DNA of 64,000 nt from Pseudomonas viciae (GTDB lineage: Bacteria > Pseudomonadota > Gammaproteobacteria > Pseudomonadales > Pseudomonadaceae), in the NCBI RefSeq assembly GCF_004786035.1, contig NZ_CP035088.1, positions 5,592,001-5,656,000 of the forward strand, read 5' to 3'. The notes beneath the pieces were generated by a model. The model did not search any database. It was not told the origin of the DNA and saw nothing but the letters and a program-made list of their open reading frames with translations. Positions within the stretch are counted from its first letter, which is position 1; every line of letters starts with the position of its first letter. This document shows positions 19,417 to 28,688 of this stretch, piece after piece. The position numbers were made by a program, and so were the translations under genes.

Positions 19417-20358
19417 GTGTCCAAGATGATGGTCTTTACGGGGAACGCTAACCCCGATCTGGCTCGGCGTGTCGTACGTCAGCTGCATATCCCTCTCGGT
19501 GACATCTCTGTCGGTAAGTTCTCCGACGGCGAAATCACTGCCGAGATCAATGAAAACGTTCGCGGTAAAGACGTTTTCATTATTCAGCCGACTTGCGCTC
19601 CGACCAACGATAACCTGATGGAACTCGTCGTGATGGCTGATGCCTTTCGCCGTTCCTCGGCTACTCGTATCACTGCTGTTATTCCTTACTTTGGTTATGC
19701 CCGTCAGGATCGCCGTCCGCGTTCCGCACGTGTGGCTATCAGCGCGAAAGTCGTGGCTGACATGCTTACCGTAGTCGGCATCGATCGTGTACTCACGGTT
19801 GACTTGCATGCTGACCAGATTCAGGGCTTCTTCGATATTCCCGTGGATAACATCTACGGCTCCCCAGTCCTGGTGGATGATATTGAAGATCAGCGCTTCG
19901 AAAACCTGATGATCGTGTCCCCGGACATTGGTGGCGTCGTGCGTGCACGGGCCGTTGCCAAATCCCTGGGCGTGGATCTGGGTATCATCGACAAACGCCG
20001 TGAGAAAGCCAATCACTCCGAAGTGATGCACATCATCGGCGACGTCGAAGGGCGTACCTGTATTCTGGTCGACGACATGGTCGATACCGCCGGCACCCTG
20101 TGCCACGCGGCCAAGGCCCTGAAAGAGCATGGCGCTGCCAAGGTCTTTGCCTACTGCACACACCCTGTGTTGTCGGGTCGGGCAATCGAAAACATTGAAA
20201 ATTCCGTGCTGGACGAACTGGTGGTGACCAACACCATCCCGTTGTCCGCAGCAGCACAAGCCTGTGCGCGTATCCGTCAACTGGATATCGCACCGGTTGT
20301 TGCCGAAGCGGTTCGCCGCATCAGCAATGAAGAATCGATCAGCGCGATGTTCCGCTAA
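19417..20358 (+). CDS. prs: Ribose-phosphate pyrophosphokinase (PRPP synthase)
   Basis: Prs makes PRPP from ribose 5-phosphate and ATP, feeding nucleotide, His, Trp and NAD synthesis and the salvage enzymes at the window start. The 313-residue protein matches family length and has [17 protein letters not shown] and the PRPP loop [11 protein letters not shown] chose the GTG at 19417 because it gives the family N-terminus [16 protein letters not shown]; a reading from 19327 would run through the tRNA. A strong terminator follows. Confidence 0.96.
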   Translation: MSKMMVFTGNANPDLARRVVRQLHIPLGDISVGKFSDGEITAEINENVRGKDVFIIQPTCAPTNDNLMELVVMADAFRRSSATRITAVIPYFGYARQDRRPRSARVAISAKVVADMLTVVGIDRVLTVDLHADQIQGFFDIPVDNIYGSPVLVDDIEDQRFENLMIVSPDIGGVVRARAVAKSLGVDLGIIDKRREKANHSEVMHIIGDVEGRTCILVDDMVDTAGTLCHAAKALKEHGAAKVFAYCTHPVLSGRAIENIENSVLDELVVTNTIPLSAAAQACARIRQLDIAPVVAEAVRRISNEESISAMFR

Positions 20359-20395
20359 GGGCCCTGCCCTTGCCGTGACATCTCGTTGACGAAAA

Positions 20396-20436
20396 GCGCC
20401 CCGCCCCGGCATTCACTGCCGGGGCGGGGCTTTTTT
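20396..20436 (+). terminator. Strong intrinsic terminator after prs
   Basis: A 14-bp GC-rich stem (GCCCCGCCCCGGCA and complement) with the five-base loop TTCAC, followed by TTTTTT. It closes the tRNA-Gln/prs transcript, so rplY needs its own promoter in 20437-20502. Confidence 0.92.
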
Positions 20437-20502
20437 GCCCATATCGCCTTTAGCGCTGGTCGCAAGCGCTGGGGGTGAATGTGGTTACTTTGGAGATACA
20501 AC

Positions 20503-21105
20503 ATGAACGAATTTACCCTGAATGCTGAAGTGCGTTCCGACCTGGGGAAAGGTGCGAGCCGCCGCCTGCGTCGTCTCGCAAGCCTGGTTCCAGCTGTAGT
20601 CTACGGTGGCGAGAAAGCCCCTGAGTCCATCAGCATGCTGGCCAAAGAAGTTGCCAAGCTGCTCGAAAACGAAGCGGCTTACAGCCACATCATCGAGCTG
20701 AACGTTGGTGGCACCAAGCAAAACGTCGTGATCAAAGCCCTGCAACGTCACCCGGCCAAAGGCCACGTGATGCACGCTGACTTCGTACGCGTAGTCGCTG
20801 GCCAGAAACTGACCGCTATCGTGCCTGTGCACTTCGTTGGCGAAGCTGCTCCGATCAAGAAAGGCGGCGAAATTTCGCACGTTGTTTCGGAAATCGAAGT
20901 GACCTGCCTGCCGAAAGACCTGCCTGAATTCATCGAAGTCGACCTGGCTGACGCCGAAGTTGGCACGATCATTCACCTGTCCGACCTCAAGGCTCCTAAA
21001 GGCGTTGAGTTTGTTGCTCTGGCACACGGCGATGACAAGGCTGTTGCCAACGTCCACGCTCCACGTGTTGCTCCAGAAGCTACTGAAGAAGGCGCTGCAG
21101 AGTAA
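20503..21105 (+). CDS. rplY: Large ribosomal subunit protein bL25 (CTC family)
   Basis: bL25 binds 5S rRNA. The 200-residue form is the longer CTC/TL5 type: an N-terminal L25 domain (about 5-95, [19 protein letters not shown]) plus a C-terminal beta domain (about 100-185). The last residues are acidic and Ala/Glu-rich. The ATG at 20503 has GGAGA 7 bases upstream. It lies between prs and pth as in most pseudomonads. Confidence 0.96.
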   Translation: MNEFTLNAEVRSDLGKGASRRLRRLASLVPAVVYGGEKAPESISMLAKEVAKLLENEAAYSHIIELNVGGTKQNVVIKALQRHPAKGHVMHADFVRVVAGQKLTAIVPVHFVGEAAPIKKGGEISHVVSEIEVTCLPKDLPEFIEVDLADAEVGTIIHLSDLKAPKGVEFVALAHGDDKAVANVHAPRVAPEATEEGAAE

Positions 21106-21271
21106 TTTCACTCTGTCGCCGGAGTGACCGGAAACATCGCGGACTGGAACGTAGCGAAACAGCGGGCGAGAACGCGAAGTTTACTTAACGGTAGATCCGC
21201 ACTTTTCGTCCACTGTCGCCATACCGTTTGAGCGCGACGTTGTTATCCACACTCCAGGAAGGGCCCCTATC
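21106..21271 (+). other. Gap between rplY and pth
   Basis: A 166-base non-coding gap. It holds a short inverted repeat directly after rplY (TCACTC ... GAGTGA, about 21111-21129), without a T-run, and a perfect DnaA-box nonamer at 21243-21251. No convincing promoter or small gene was found. Confidence 0.4.
21243..21251 (+). promoter_or_regulatory. DnaA-box nonamer before pth
   Basis: An exact TTATCCACA lies 21 bases before the pth start. A single nonamer can occur by chance, and whether DnaA binds here is unknown. Confidence 0.35.
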
Positions 21272-21856
21272 GTGACTGCCATTAAACTGATCGTTGGCCT
21301 GGGAAATCCAGGCGCCGAATACGAACAGACCCGGCATAACGCAGGGGCCCTTTTTGTTGAGCGCATCGCGCACGCACAAGGCGTCAGCCTGGCGGCCGAT
21401 CGCAAATATTTCGGCCTGACCGGGCGCTTCTCGCATCAGGGTCAGGATGTTCGTCTGTTGATTCCCACCACCTACATGAACCGCAGCGGCCAGGCCGTGG
21501 CGGCATTGGCCGGTTTCTTTCGCATAACGCCTGAAGAAATCCTGGTGGCCCACGACGAACTCGACCTGCCTCCGGGCGTCGCCAAGCTCAAGCAGGGCGG
21601 CGGCCATGGCGGTCACAACGGGTTGCGCGACATCATCGCGCAACTGGGTAATCAGAATACCTTTCACCGCCTGCGGCTCGGCATCGGCCACCCGGGCGTT
21701 GCCAGTATGGTTTCAAACTTTGTCCTGGGTCGTGCGCCTCGCGCCGAACAGGAAAAACTCGATGCCAGCATCGACTTTGCCCTCGGCGTGCTGCCGGATA
21801 TCCTCGCCGGGGAATGGAACCGTGCGATGAAAAACCTGCACAGCCAGAAGGCCTGA
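21272..21856 (+). CDS. pth: Peptidyl-tRNA hydrolase
   Basis: Pth cleaves peptidyl-tRNA released from stalled ribosomes. The 194-residue protein has the N-terminal [19 protein letters not shown] with catalytic His, PTTYMNRSG with the conserved Asn, HDELDLPPG and [12 protein letters not shown]. The start is GTG at 21272, with AGGAAGGG about 8 bases upstream. ychF follows 22 bases later, the standard pth-ychF pair. Confidence 0.97.
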   Translation: MTAIKLIVGLGNPGAEYEQTRHNAGALFVERIAHAQGVSLAADRKYFGLTGRFSHQGQDVRLLIPTTYMNRSGQAVAALAGFFRITPEEILVAHDELDLPPGVAKLKQGGGHGGHNGLRDIIAQLGNQNTFHRLRLGIGHPGVASMVSNFVLGRAPRAEQEKLDASIDFALGVLPDILAGEWNRAMKNLHSQKA

Positions 21857-21878
21857 CACTTATCCGAGGGGAAACACC

Positions 21879-22979
21879 ATGGGATTCAATTGCGGCATCG
21901 TCGGCCTGCCTAACGTCGGCAAGTCCACCCTGTTCAACGCCCTGACCAAATCCGGTATCGCGGCTGAGAACTTCCCCTTCTGCACCATCGAGCCGAACAC
22001 CGGCATCGTGCCGATGCCCGACCCACGCCTGGACGCCCTGGCGGCCATCGTGATCCCGGAGCGCGTGCTGCCAACCACCATGGAGTTCGTCGACATCGCC
22101 GGCCTGGTAGCCGGGGCCTCGAAAGGTGAAGGCCTGGGCAACAAGTTCCTGGCCAACATTCGTGAAACCGATGCCATCGCCCACGTGGTCCGCTGCTTCG
22201 AAGACGAGAACGTGATTCACGTCTCCAACAGCGTCGACCCGAAACGCGATATCGAGATCATCGACCTGGAACTGATCTTCGCCGACCTCGACAGCTGCGA
22301 GAAGCAACTGCAAAAAGTCGCTCGCAATGCCAAGGGTGGCGACAAAGACGCCGTCGCCCAGAAAGCCCTGCTCGAGCAGTTGATCGCCCACTTCACCTTG
22401 GGCAAGCCGGCACGCAGCCTGATCAAGAACATGGGCGTCGATGAGAAGCAGATCGTTCGCGGCTTCCACCTGCTGACCACCAAGCCGGTCATGTACATTG
22501 CCAACGTTGCCGAAGATGGCTTCGAGAACAATCCACTGCTGGACGTGGTAAAAGCCATCGCCGAAGAAGAAGGCGCCATAGTGGTCCCGGTCTGCAACAA
22601 GATCGAAGCGGAAATCGCCGAGCTCGAAGACGGCGAAGAGAAGGACATGTTCCTCGAGGCCCTGGGCCTGGAAGAACCTGGCCTGAACCGCGTGATCCGC
22701 GCCGGCTATGAAATGCTCAACCTGCAGACGTACTTCACCGCTGGCGTAAAAGAAGTCCGCGCCTGGACCGTTCGCGTCGGTGCCACCGCGCCACAAGCCG
22801 CGGCCGTGATCCATACCGACTTCGAAAAAGGCTTCATCCGCGCCGAAGTCATCGCCTATGACGATTTCATCCAGTACAAGGGTGAAGCCGGCGCCAAGGA
22901 AGCCGGTAAATGGCGTCTGGAAGGCAAGGAATACATCGTCAAGGATGGCGACGTGATGCACTTCCGCTTCAACGTCTGA
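21879..22979 (+). CDS. ychF: Redox-regulated ribosome-binding ATPase YchF (OLA1 family)
   Basis: YchF is an Obg-family P-loop protein that prefers ATP and binds ribosomes. The 366-residue protein has [15 protein letters not shown] at the N-terminus and [10 protein letters not shown] as the G3 region. G4 reads NKIE rather than NKxD, the change that explains ATP preference in this family. A C-terminal TGS domain follows. A strong GAGGGGAA ribosome-binding site precedes the ATG at 21879. Confidence 0.97.
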   Translation: MGFNCGIVGLPNVGKSTLFNALTKSGIAAENFPFCTIEPNTGIVPMPDPRLDALAAIVIPERVLPTTMEFVDIAGLVAGASKGEGLGNKFLANIRETDAIAHVVRCFEDENVIHVSNSVDPKRDIEIIDLELIFADLDSCEKQLQKVARNAKGGDKDAVAQKALLEQLIAHFTLGKPARSLIKNMGVDEKQIVRGFHLLTTKPVMYIANVAEDGFENNPLLDVVKAIAEEEGAIVVPVCNKIEAEIAELEDGEEKDMFLEALGLEEPGLNRVIRAGYEMLNLQTYFTAGVKEVRAWTVRVGATAPQAAAVIHTDFEKGFIRAEVIAYDDFIQYKGEAGAKEAGKWRLEGKEYIVKDGDVMHFRFNV

Positions 22980-22996
22980 CGTTGTTGGTAGCATAG

Positions 22997-23025
22997 AAAA
23001 AGCCGCGTTGATTCGCGGCTTTTTC
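22997..23025. terminator. Two-way intrinsic terminator after ychF
   Basis: AAAAAGCCGCG, a short loop, CGCGGCTTTTT: a symmetric stem with A-run on one side and T-run on the other, between convergent ychF and the Gly-rich protein gene. It should stop transcription from both directions. Confidence 0.9.
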
Positions 23026-23060
23026 GTGTGTGGGCGGGCCTGCTTCGCAAATAAACACGT

Positions 23061-23648
23061 CTAGAACAGATAGCCGATGTAGATCGCCCCGCCACCACCG
23101 GCCTGCACACCAGCGTTCATGCCGGCCATGACCAGCGCGCCCTTGGCCGACCGCGCCAACTGCCGGTTGACCGTGGTGGACGCAATGAGCGCGGTCGCCG
23201 GATTGGAGCTCAGCGCCACCGACAACGCCAGCAACTTGGGATCAAGCCCAAACAGCAGCGCCGTGGCAGAACCGCCGACCACCAGGCCGCCTCCCACTTC
23301 GGTATACATGCAAGGGCCGGTGATATCGTCACTGGTCAGGTCGCGACTGGCCAAGGCGTCGCTGACAAACACTTTGCCGAAGCTGGGAAAAGCCTCTGCC
23401 GCGCCGACGCCAGCCACGCTCTTGCCCTTGATCTGGATATTGATCTTGCCAAAACGCGGCAGCCGCGCACCAAATCCGGCCCCCACCCCGACGCCGCCAT
23501 AGCGGTAGCTGACGTCCTCACCTTGGGGCGAACGCAGGGTGATCGAACCACCACTGCCCGCCACCATGACCACGGTCAGGCCGCCACCACTGGCGGTTTG
23601 GTACTGCCAGCGACTTTCATTGAGCGGAATTGGGATGTTGTAGCTCAT
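23061..23648 (-). CDS. Unrecognised Gly-rich protein with hydrophobic C-terminal half
   Basis: A 195-residue protein I do not recognise. The start MSYNIPIPLNESRWQYQ has no signal peptide. Residues about 20-75 are rich in Gly and Ser with beta-like patterning (RYGGVGVGAGFGARLPRFG). Residues about 125-190 are long hydrophobic stretches rich in Ala, Gly and Leu, ending in GGGGAIYIGYLF. The ATG at 23648 lies four bases after the DUF3592 gene stop, with AAAGGA about 10 bases ahead; the longer reading to 23681 overlaps that gene. The lack of a leader, the hydrophobic end and the paired membrane protein would fit a secreted pore-forming effector and partner, but this is speculation. Confidence 0.65.
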   Translation of the reverse strand: MSYNIPIPLNESRWQYQTASGGGLTVVMVAGSGGSITLRSPQGEDVSYRYGGVGVGAGFGARLPRFGKINIQIKGKSVAGVGAAEAFPSFGKVFVSDALASRDLTSDDITGPCMYTEVGGGLVVGGSATALLFGLDPKLLALSVALSSNPATALIASTTVNRQLARSAKGALVMAGMNAGVQAGGGGAIYIGYLF

Positions 23649-23652
23649 ACGT

Positions 23653-24096
23653 TCAAAATCCTTTATGTGAATGAACCGCACCGTGACCGCGCTGACGAAT
23701 GACTTTTGCCAGACCAGCCAGGGTAAACATCAGGCCGAGGCACCCCAGCAGCCCGGCAGGCCCCCAAAGCGCACCCGGATCATCAACGATAGCGCTGCCG
23801 ACCGGACGCTCGGGCAAGTAATGCACGCGTACCGTCTGCCCCTGCCGATAGCCGAAGATTATGCCGCCTTGGGGATAAGAGATTTTTTCGCCAGTGCCGG
23901 TGGTGAAGGCGATCTCAGGATGGGAACCGCCGGCATTCAAGTGGCTGACAGTGCCTTCAGCGGTCTGTGCGCGGGCGAGAAACTCGCGGCGGTCAAGCGT
24001 GAGATTGACGGCAATGCCCAACAGGACGATACCAATCAGGGCAAACAGCAGGCCCAGCAGTATCTTCCCGATGTTTGACGGGGTGTCGTTAGCCAT
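23653..24096 (-). CDS. DUF3592 membrane protein
   Basis: A 147-residue protein with a hydrophobic helix near residues 11-32, a soluble middle with the DUF3592 pattern (AEGTVSHL..., YRQGQTVRVHYLPERP, AIVDDP) and a second hydrophobic helix near 112-132. This family is membrane-bound and of unknown function. It is immediately upstream of, and probably co-transcribed with, the Gly-rich protein (4-base gap). The 146 bases between it and fabV (24097-24242) show no clear gene. Confidence 0.78.
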   Translation of the reverse strand: MANDTPSNIGKILLGLLFALIGIVLLGIAVNLTLDRREFLARAQTAEGTVSHLNAGGSHPEIAFTTGTGEKISYPQGGIIFGYRQGQTVRVHYLPERPVGSAIVDDPGALWGPAGLLGCLGLMFTLAGLAKVIRQRGHGAVHSHKGF

Positions 24097-24242
24097 GGTT
24101 TGCCTCGGCGTTCGTCCATGAAAGAGGGACGGCAGGATAACAAAGAAGCTTCGTTATGCCACATCCCCGGCAAAATGATTGATGACCAGGAGAAGCCGCT
24201 GCCTCTTGCATTGCGCGTCAAGGCAGCTTCCAGACTGATGGC

Positions 24243-25439
24243 CTATGCCTGGACCAGATTGGCAATCTTCACGTCTGGATCGACGTCAGCCTCATAGTCC
24301 ACCCCTTCGATCCCGAAGCCGAAGAGACGCAGGAACTCCGCTTTGTAACCGACAAAGTCAGTCAGCTCATAAAGGTTATCCGTGCTGACCTGATCCCAGA
24401 GCTGCTTGACGCGGTCCTGGACTTCGGGAGCCAGCTCCTTGTAGTCCGCGCGCAGGCGTCCTTCCTCGTCCATCACTGGAGATTGGCTGTACAAGCTGTC
24501 CTTGTAGAGCCCATGGACCTGTTCGATACAACCCTCGTGCGTGCCCTGTGCCTTCATGACTTTAAACAGCAATGACAGGTACAGCGGCATGATCGGGATC
24601 GCTGAACTGGCCTGAGTCACCACCGCTTTCAATACCGAGACCCGCGCATCGCCCCCCAGAACAGCCAATCGTTCACGAATGCCAAGGACTTTCTGATCCA
24701 GGTCCTTCTTGGCCGCGCCAATAGAGCCATTCCAGTAGATGTCATGCGTCAGCTTTTCGCCCAGGTAGGTGAACGCAGTCGTTTTCGCCCCATCAGCCAG
24801 AACACCCGCTTCGTGCAGGGCATCGATCCACATCTGCCAGTCTTCGCCGCCCATCACGGCCACCGTGCCATCGATCTCGCTTTGGGTCGCCGGCTCCAGG
24901 GTGGTGTCCTTGACCACTTCTTTATCCGTATCCACACCCTTCAAGGTCACGGCCTTGTCGAGTGGCTTGAGGGTAGAGCTCAGTACGGCACCAGTCTTGG
25001 GGTGCGTGCGGCGTGGCGCGGCCAGGCTGTACACAACGAGGTCGACCTTGCCGAAGTCGCGTTTGATGACGTCGATGGTCTGCTGTTTGATCTCATCGGA
25101 AAAAGCGTCGCCGTTGATGCTCTTGGCGTAGAGGCCCTCGGACTCGGCAAACGAGTGAAAGGCCGCAGTGTTGTACCAGCCGGCAGTGCCGAGCTTGCCT
25201 GCATCACTTCCACGTTCAAAAAACACACCGAGCGTCTTGGCGCCACAACCAAAAGCGGCGGTGATCCGCGCAGCAAGGCCGTAACCGGTCGATGCGCCGA
25301 TCACGAGTACGTTCTTTGGCCCATCAGCGATGGGGCCTTGTGCGCTAACGTAGTCGATCTGACTCTTGACGTTGGCTTCGCAGCCAGTGGGGTGGGTCGT
25401 CACACAGACAAAGCCACGAACGCGCGGTTTGATGATCAT
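24243..25439 (-). CDS. fabV: Trans-2-enoyl-ACP reductase FabV
   Basis: FabV catalyses the last reduction of fatty acid elongation with NADH and makes pseudomonads resistant to triclosan. The 398-residue protein starts [12 protein letters not shown], has the nucleotide motif [12 protein letters not shown], and shows the FabV signature Tyr-x8-Lys in [11 protein letters not shown]. The family length is about 400. The ATG at 25439 is preferred over a start at 25478 because it matches the family N-terminus and AGGCAGG lies upstream. Confidence 0.96.
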   Translation of the reverse strand: MIIKPRVRGFVCVTTHPTGCEANVKSQIDYVSAQGPIADGPKNVLVIGASTGYGLAARITAAFGCGAKTLGVFFERGSDAGKLGTAGWYNTAAFHSFAESEGLYAKSINGDAFSDEIKQQTIDVIKRDFGKVDLVVYSLAAPRRTHPKTGAVLSSTLKPLDKAVTLKGVDTDKEVVKDTTLEPATQSEIDGTVAVMGGEDWQMWIDALHEAGVLADGAKTTAFTYLGEKLTHDIYWNGSIGAAKKDLDQKVLGIRERLAVLGGDARVSVLKAVVTQASSAIPIMPLYLSLLFKVMKAQGTHEGCIEQVHGLYKDSLYSQSPVMDEEGRLRADYKELAPEVQDRVKQLWDQVSTDNLYELTDFVGYKAEFLRLFGFGIEGVDYEADVDPDVKIANLVQA

Positions 25440-25532
25440 AAAGGGACCTGCCTCTTCCAGGATGTAGAGTGCCAACACTGGCTATAAAGTCGTAGACGCC
25501 TGGAAAGTTGAAGCGTCACGGTGAATGTTCCT

Positions 25533-26570
25533 TTACGTGGTTTGGTTCACCAACGGCAACCTCACCACGAACTCACTCCCCTGGCCATCCCCCGCGCTCC
25601 TGCCGGTCACGGTGCCGCCGTGGCTTTCGACCAACTCGCGTACCACCGTCAGACCAATGCCCAGGCCAGCGCCATTGAAACCGACGGCGTGAACGTCCTG
25701 CACAAACGGCTCGAAAATGAACGGCAGCGCCTTGGCCGAGATGCCTATGCCGCTATCGCGGAGACTGATCTCCACCTTGCCGACCTCGACCGTGGCCGAA
25801 AACCTGATCGTGCCACCAGCGGGTGTGTACTTGGCGGCATTGCCCAGCAAGTTGTCAAAAATCTGAGCGAGCCGCACCGAGTCACCGTTCACCGATAATG
25901 CACACTCGGGTAATTCGGCGCTGAGGTGCAGGTTGCCAGAGAGCATGACCGGCCGACAGTTGTCGATGGACTCATGAATGATCTGAACGATATCGACCAT
26001 CTGGCAATCGAGGCGAAACTTACCGGTCTTGACCCGAGAGACGTCGAGCAAGTCTTCGACCAACCGAGACATGTGCCGCACCTGGCTTTCGATCAACTTC
26101 TGCATGCGCGGCAGTTCCTCACTGGGCACCCGTGCCAGTCGGCCGGCAATCATGCTGATGGGGGTCAGGGGATTACGCAGTTCATGGGCCACCAGGGCGA
26201 GGACGCTACGCTGGCGCTCCAGCGCGCGTTCGGCCGAGGCCTTCAGATGTTGCGCGCTGAGGGCGGCGATGACCAATAGCTCATTGGCTTCGCGCATATC
26301 CAGATACAGCTGTTGTTGTTCGACCGCCTGGGTGTTTTTTGGCTTTTCAGCCTCGGACTGGGCCGACAGGATCGCCAGGACCAACTGCTGATTGGCCTCG
26401 ATCAACTGCTCGATCTGCTGCTTATCGGCCAGTTGAGTGCTGGCGTCGCGCAGCTCCTTCTGCAACGCCGCCAGCACCGCCCGCGCCTCGACGGTTTTCT
26501 GGCCAAGCAGGAACAGCTCGCGAGCGACCGTGGCCTTCGCTTGCTCATTCTTGCCATTGCCCTCATCCAT
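25533..26570 (-). CDS. Soluble sensor histidine kinase, partner of the KaiC-like gene
   Basis: A 345-residue kinase without membrane segments. An N-terminal coiled coil (about 1-125, rich in Glu, Gln, Leu) replaces a sensor domain. The HisKA domain has the H-box LVAHELRNPLTPI, and the HATPase has NLLGNAAKYTP (N-box), DSGIGI (G1), FEPF and GAGLGIGL (G2). Catalytically it looks intact. Its ATG lies 9 bases after the kaiC-like stop, so it is the third gene of the 28471-25533 operon. No response regulator is adjacent. The likely reading is that the KaiC-like ATPase controls this kinase, as KaiC does SasA, but this is inference. Confidence 0.88.
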   Translation of the reverse strand: MDEGNGKNEQAKATVARELFLLGQKTVEARAVLAALQKELRDASTQLADKQQIEQLIEANQQLVLAILSAQSEAEKPKNTQAVEQQQLYLDMREANELLVIAALSAQHLKASAERALERQRSVLALVAHELRNPLTPISMIAGRLARVPSEELPRMQKLIESQVRHMSRLVEDLLDVSRVKTGKFRLDCQMVDIVQIIHESIDNCRPVMLSGNLHLSAELPECALSVNGDSVRLAQIFDNLLGNAAKYTPAGGTIRFSATVEVGKVEISLRDSGIGISAKALPFIFEPFVQDVHAVGFNGAGLGIGLTVVRELVESHGGTVTGRSAGDGQGSEFVVRLPLVNQTT

Positions 26571-26579
26571 GATCGTGAC

Positions 26580-28040
26580 TCATCCCGCGCCGTGGCCGGA
26601 ACGTCGCAAGGTAGGCCGGCCGCCGAGCAACCCCTCCTGATCCGGCAACATTTCGCCGATCTGTAAACCGTTGTCGTCGATGCGATAAAGGCGTAGCTCA
26701 TCGGAGTGGGCACTGGCCCGCACCTTGACCACGGCCATGATGCGCAATAAACGGCTCTGCACTTCAATGTAGCGCTGAACGATGATGGCGTCGGTGAGAA
26801 ACGCTGTGCCGTAAGGACTGAAACGCAGATCGGTGTAGCGGTCCTCCAGCTCCGAAGTCAGCAATACCGTGACACCGGCGCTGGTCAACGCCGTGACCAT
26901 GCGCGACAGCGACTCGCGAAAGTCCTCGCGAAAGGTCGGCGCCAGCGCCAGTTCGAAGCCCGACAGCGAATCAATGACCACCCGGGTCGCTTTCAGGCGG
27001 GCGATCTCGCCCAGCAGCAAGTGCACGATTTCGTCGATGGACAGGTCCGGCGCGCGGCTATCCACCAGCCCGACTTTTCCACATTGAATCAAGTGGGTGA
27101 GCGTGGCGTTCTGGGAGTGATTGGGACGCTGTTCAAACACCGCGATCACACCGGTCTCACCGTTGCGCGCGCCTTCGGCGAGAAAGGACGCCGCCAGAAT
27201 GCTTTTACCCGAACCGGACGGGCCCGCCACTAACAAGGAATACCCGCGCGGCAGGCCACCGCCGAGCATGTCATCGAGCTGCGGTACACCCATTGCCAGG
27301 CGCTTGATGGGAAATTCCATCGACGTTTCGCTCGGGTTGAAGGGAGCGGGGGCAAATACCTTGATTCCTGACGCGGCGATACGGAAGGTGTGCAGGCCCG
27401 GCAGCGTCGGCTGGCCGCGCATCTTCATGATTTCCATCTTGCGCACCATGGAGTTGCGCTGAACGCTCTGGCGCAGCCAGATCAGCCCATCGGCGACGGT
27501 GAAAATCGGGTTGGTATCGGTTTCGGTGAAATATTCGCCGATCAAAAACGTCGTGGCCTGCCAGGTGGTCATCAGCATGCCCAACTGCTGGACGAACTGC
27601 GGCAAGTTGTTATTGGGGTTGTCCTGGGTCTGGCTGGCCAGCACCACCGAACGGAACGAGTCAACGAACACCAGCGCCGGGGAGTGAGCCTCCACCTCGC
27701 TGACAATGCGTCGCAGCACTTCGTCCAGATCCCCGGCCAGGGTGTCGTCAGCCAGGTTGACGTAGCGGATCGATTGATTGATCGCCTCGCTGTCAAAGAA
27801 GTCGAACTGCTGTTGATAACGCAGCATCTTCAGCGGCGGCTCGCCCAACACAGTAAAAAACAGCGCGGGACGCTCTGGGGTCGCCAGGGCAAACATCATC
27901 TGGTGCGCGAGGGTGGTCTTGCCGCAACCGGGGGGGCCGGCGATCAGGTTGAACGAAAACTCCGGCAACCCTCCGCCCAAGACCTCGTCCAGTCCTGGCA
28001 CGCCGGTGGCCAAGCGGTTGATAGTCACTTTGGTGCTCAT
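26580..28040 (-). CDS. KaiC-like double-domain RecA ATPase
   Basis: A 486-residue protein with two KaiC-type ATPase domains: RLATGVPGLDEVLGGGLP then Walker A at 35-43 (GPPGCGKTT), and RLAMGVPQLDDMLGGGLP then Walker A at 273-280 (GPSGSGKS). Walker B is FVDS near 125-128 and VIDS in domain two. By eye-alignment to cyanobacterial KaiC, the phosphorylated Ser-Thr pair of the second domain is replaced (GTAFLTDAII), and each catalytic Glu pair seems reduced to one Glu. It is unlikely to run a phosphorylation clock. The ATG at 28040 overlaps the upstream stop (ATGA). No kaiA or kaiB lies nearby. Confidence 0.88.
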   Translation of the reverse strand: MSTKVTINRLATGVPGLDEVLGGGLPEFSFNLIAGPPGCGKTTLAHQMMFALATPERPALFFTVLGEPPLKMLRYQQQFDFFDSEAINQSIRYVNLADDTLAGDLDEVLRRIVSEVEAHSPALVFVDSFRSVVLASQTQDNPNNNLPQFVQQLGMLMTTWQATTFLIGEYFTETDTNPIFTVADGLIWLRQSVQRNSMVRKMEIMKMRGQPTLPGLHTFRIAASGIKVFAPAPFNPSETSMEFPIKRLAMGVPQLDDMLGGGLPRGYSLLVAGPSGSGKSILAASFLAEGARNGETGVIAVFEQRPNHSQNATLTHLIQCGKVGLVDSRAPDLSIDEIVHLLLGEIARLKATRVVIDSLSGFELALAPTFREDFRESLSRMVTALTSAGVTVLLTSELEDRYTDLRFSPYGTAFLTDAIIVQRYIEVQSRLLRIMAVVKVRASAHSDELRLYRIDDNGLQIGEMLPDQEGLLGGRPTLRRSGHGAG

Positions 28041-28471
28041 GGCGAATTTTCCTGCGAAGGGGTGTCGCTCAAAGAAGGTTCCCACACGCCACGAAGCAAA
28101 CGTGCGGTGAGCGAGGGCCCGATCAGCGTAGTCAGTAACTCGTAGAATATAGTCAGCAACATTTCACCGAAAAACAGCGCATCGGCTTCGCTTTGCTCAA
28201 CGAGTACAGATTTAAGGGCAGTCAGAGCCAGGCCAGGCGGCACCTTGTCGCAGATGCTGGCCAGGCGCGGATAAGTGGATGCGCACAGGTGCAGGCTGCG
28301 GCGATAAAGCGCCGCAACCCCTTGTGGACCGATGACGGGCGTAAGAGCAGCCTCTATATCCTGCAGAATTGAAATGATCGCGTGGGCGGTCTTTGCAATG
28401 TCAGCGTTGGGGCCAACGCGGTGCGCCAGAGAAGCTACGATCTGACGGCTCTCTTCGCTTAGCGTGGACAT
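28037..28471 (-). CDS. Small helical protein of unknown function, first gene of the KaiC-kinase operon
   Basis: A 144-residue protein, not recognised. It looks all-helical, with amphipathic segments such as ADIAKTAHAIISILQDIEAAL and LFFGEMLLTIFYELLTTL, and no signal peptide or clear membrane anchor. The start is the ATG at 28471 (MSTLSEESRQ). Its stop overlaps the KaiC-like start by four bases, so production is coupled. Position suggests it is a regulator or input protein for the KaiC-like ATPase, in the place KaiA or KaiB would take, but there is no sequence similarity I can see to either. Confidence 0.7.
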   Translation of the reverse strand: MSTLSEESRQIVASLAHRVGPNADIAKTAHAIISILQDIEAALTPVIGPQGVAALYRRSLHLCASTYPRLASICDKVPPGLALTALKSVLVEQSEADALFFGEMLLTIFYELLTTLIGPSLTARLLRGVWEPSLSDTPSQENSP

Positions 28472-28607
28472 AGCTAACTGATATCTGATGGATAGAAATC
28501 GATAGTACACCCTCAAGCCGGTTATCGAGACCCTATTGGGCAAAGCAATGCAATTGCGATCATTTACCGTCAGTGAATAAACCCAGCCCGGATGATCGTC
28601 CAGACTG

Positions 28608-28643
28608 AAAAATCCCCGGCATCACTCGCGGATCCGGGGATTT
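28608..28643 (-). terminator. Intrinsic terminator of the dCache chemoreceptor gene
   Basis: On the minus strand AAATCCCCGG, a 14-base loop, CCGGGGATTTTT with a T-run, about 45 bases after the chemoreceptor stop. Confidence 0.85.
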
Positions 28644-28688
28644 GCGCAATCACGCTCCAGGCGGGCGCCTGAGCTGGCTGGAAAACAA

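Noticed and set aside
19381..20412. 343-codon minus-strand frame over prs
   Set aside because: Shadow of prs; its translation has no family features.
21633..22994. 453-codon minus-strand frame over ychF
   Set aside because: Mirrors ychF codons, without start signal; ychF is unmistakable.
25533..28471. Circadian clock (kaiABC)
   Set aside because: No KaiA or KaiB is present and the KaiC phosphosites are replaced, so a clock is not supported.
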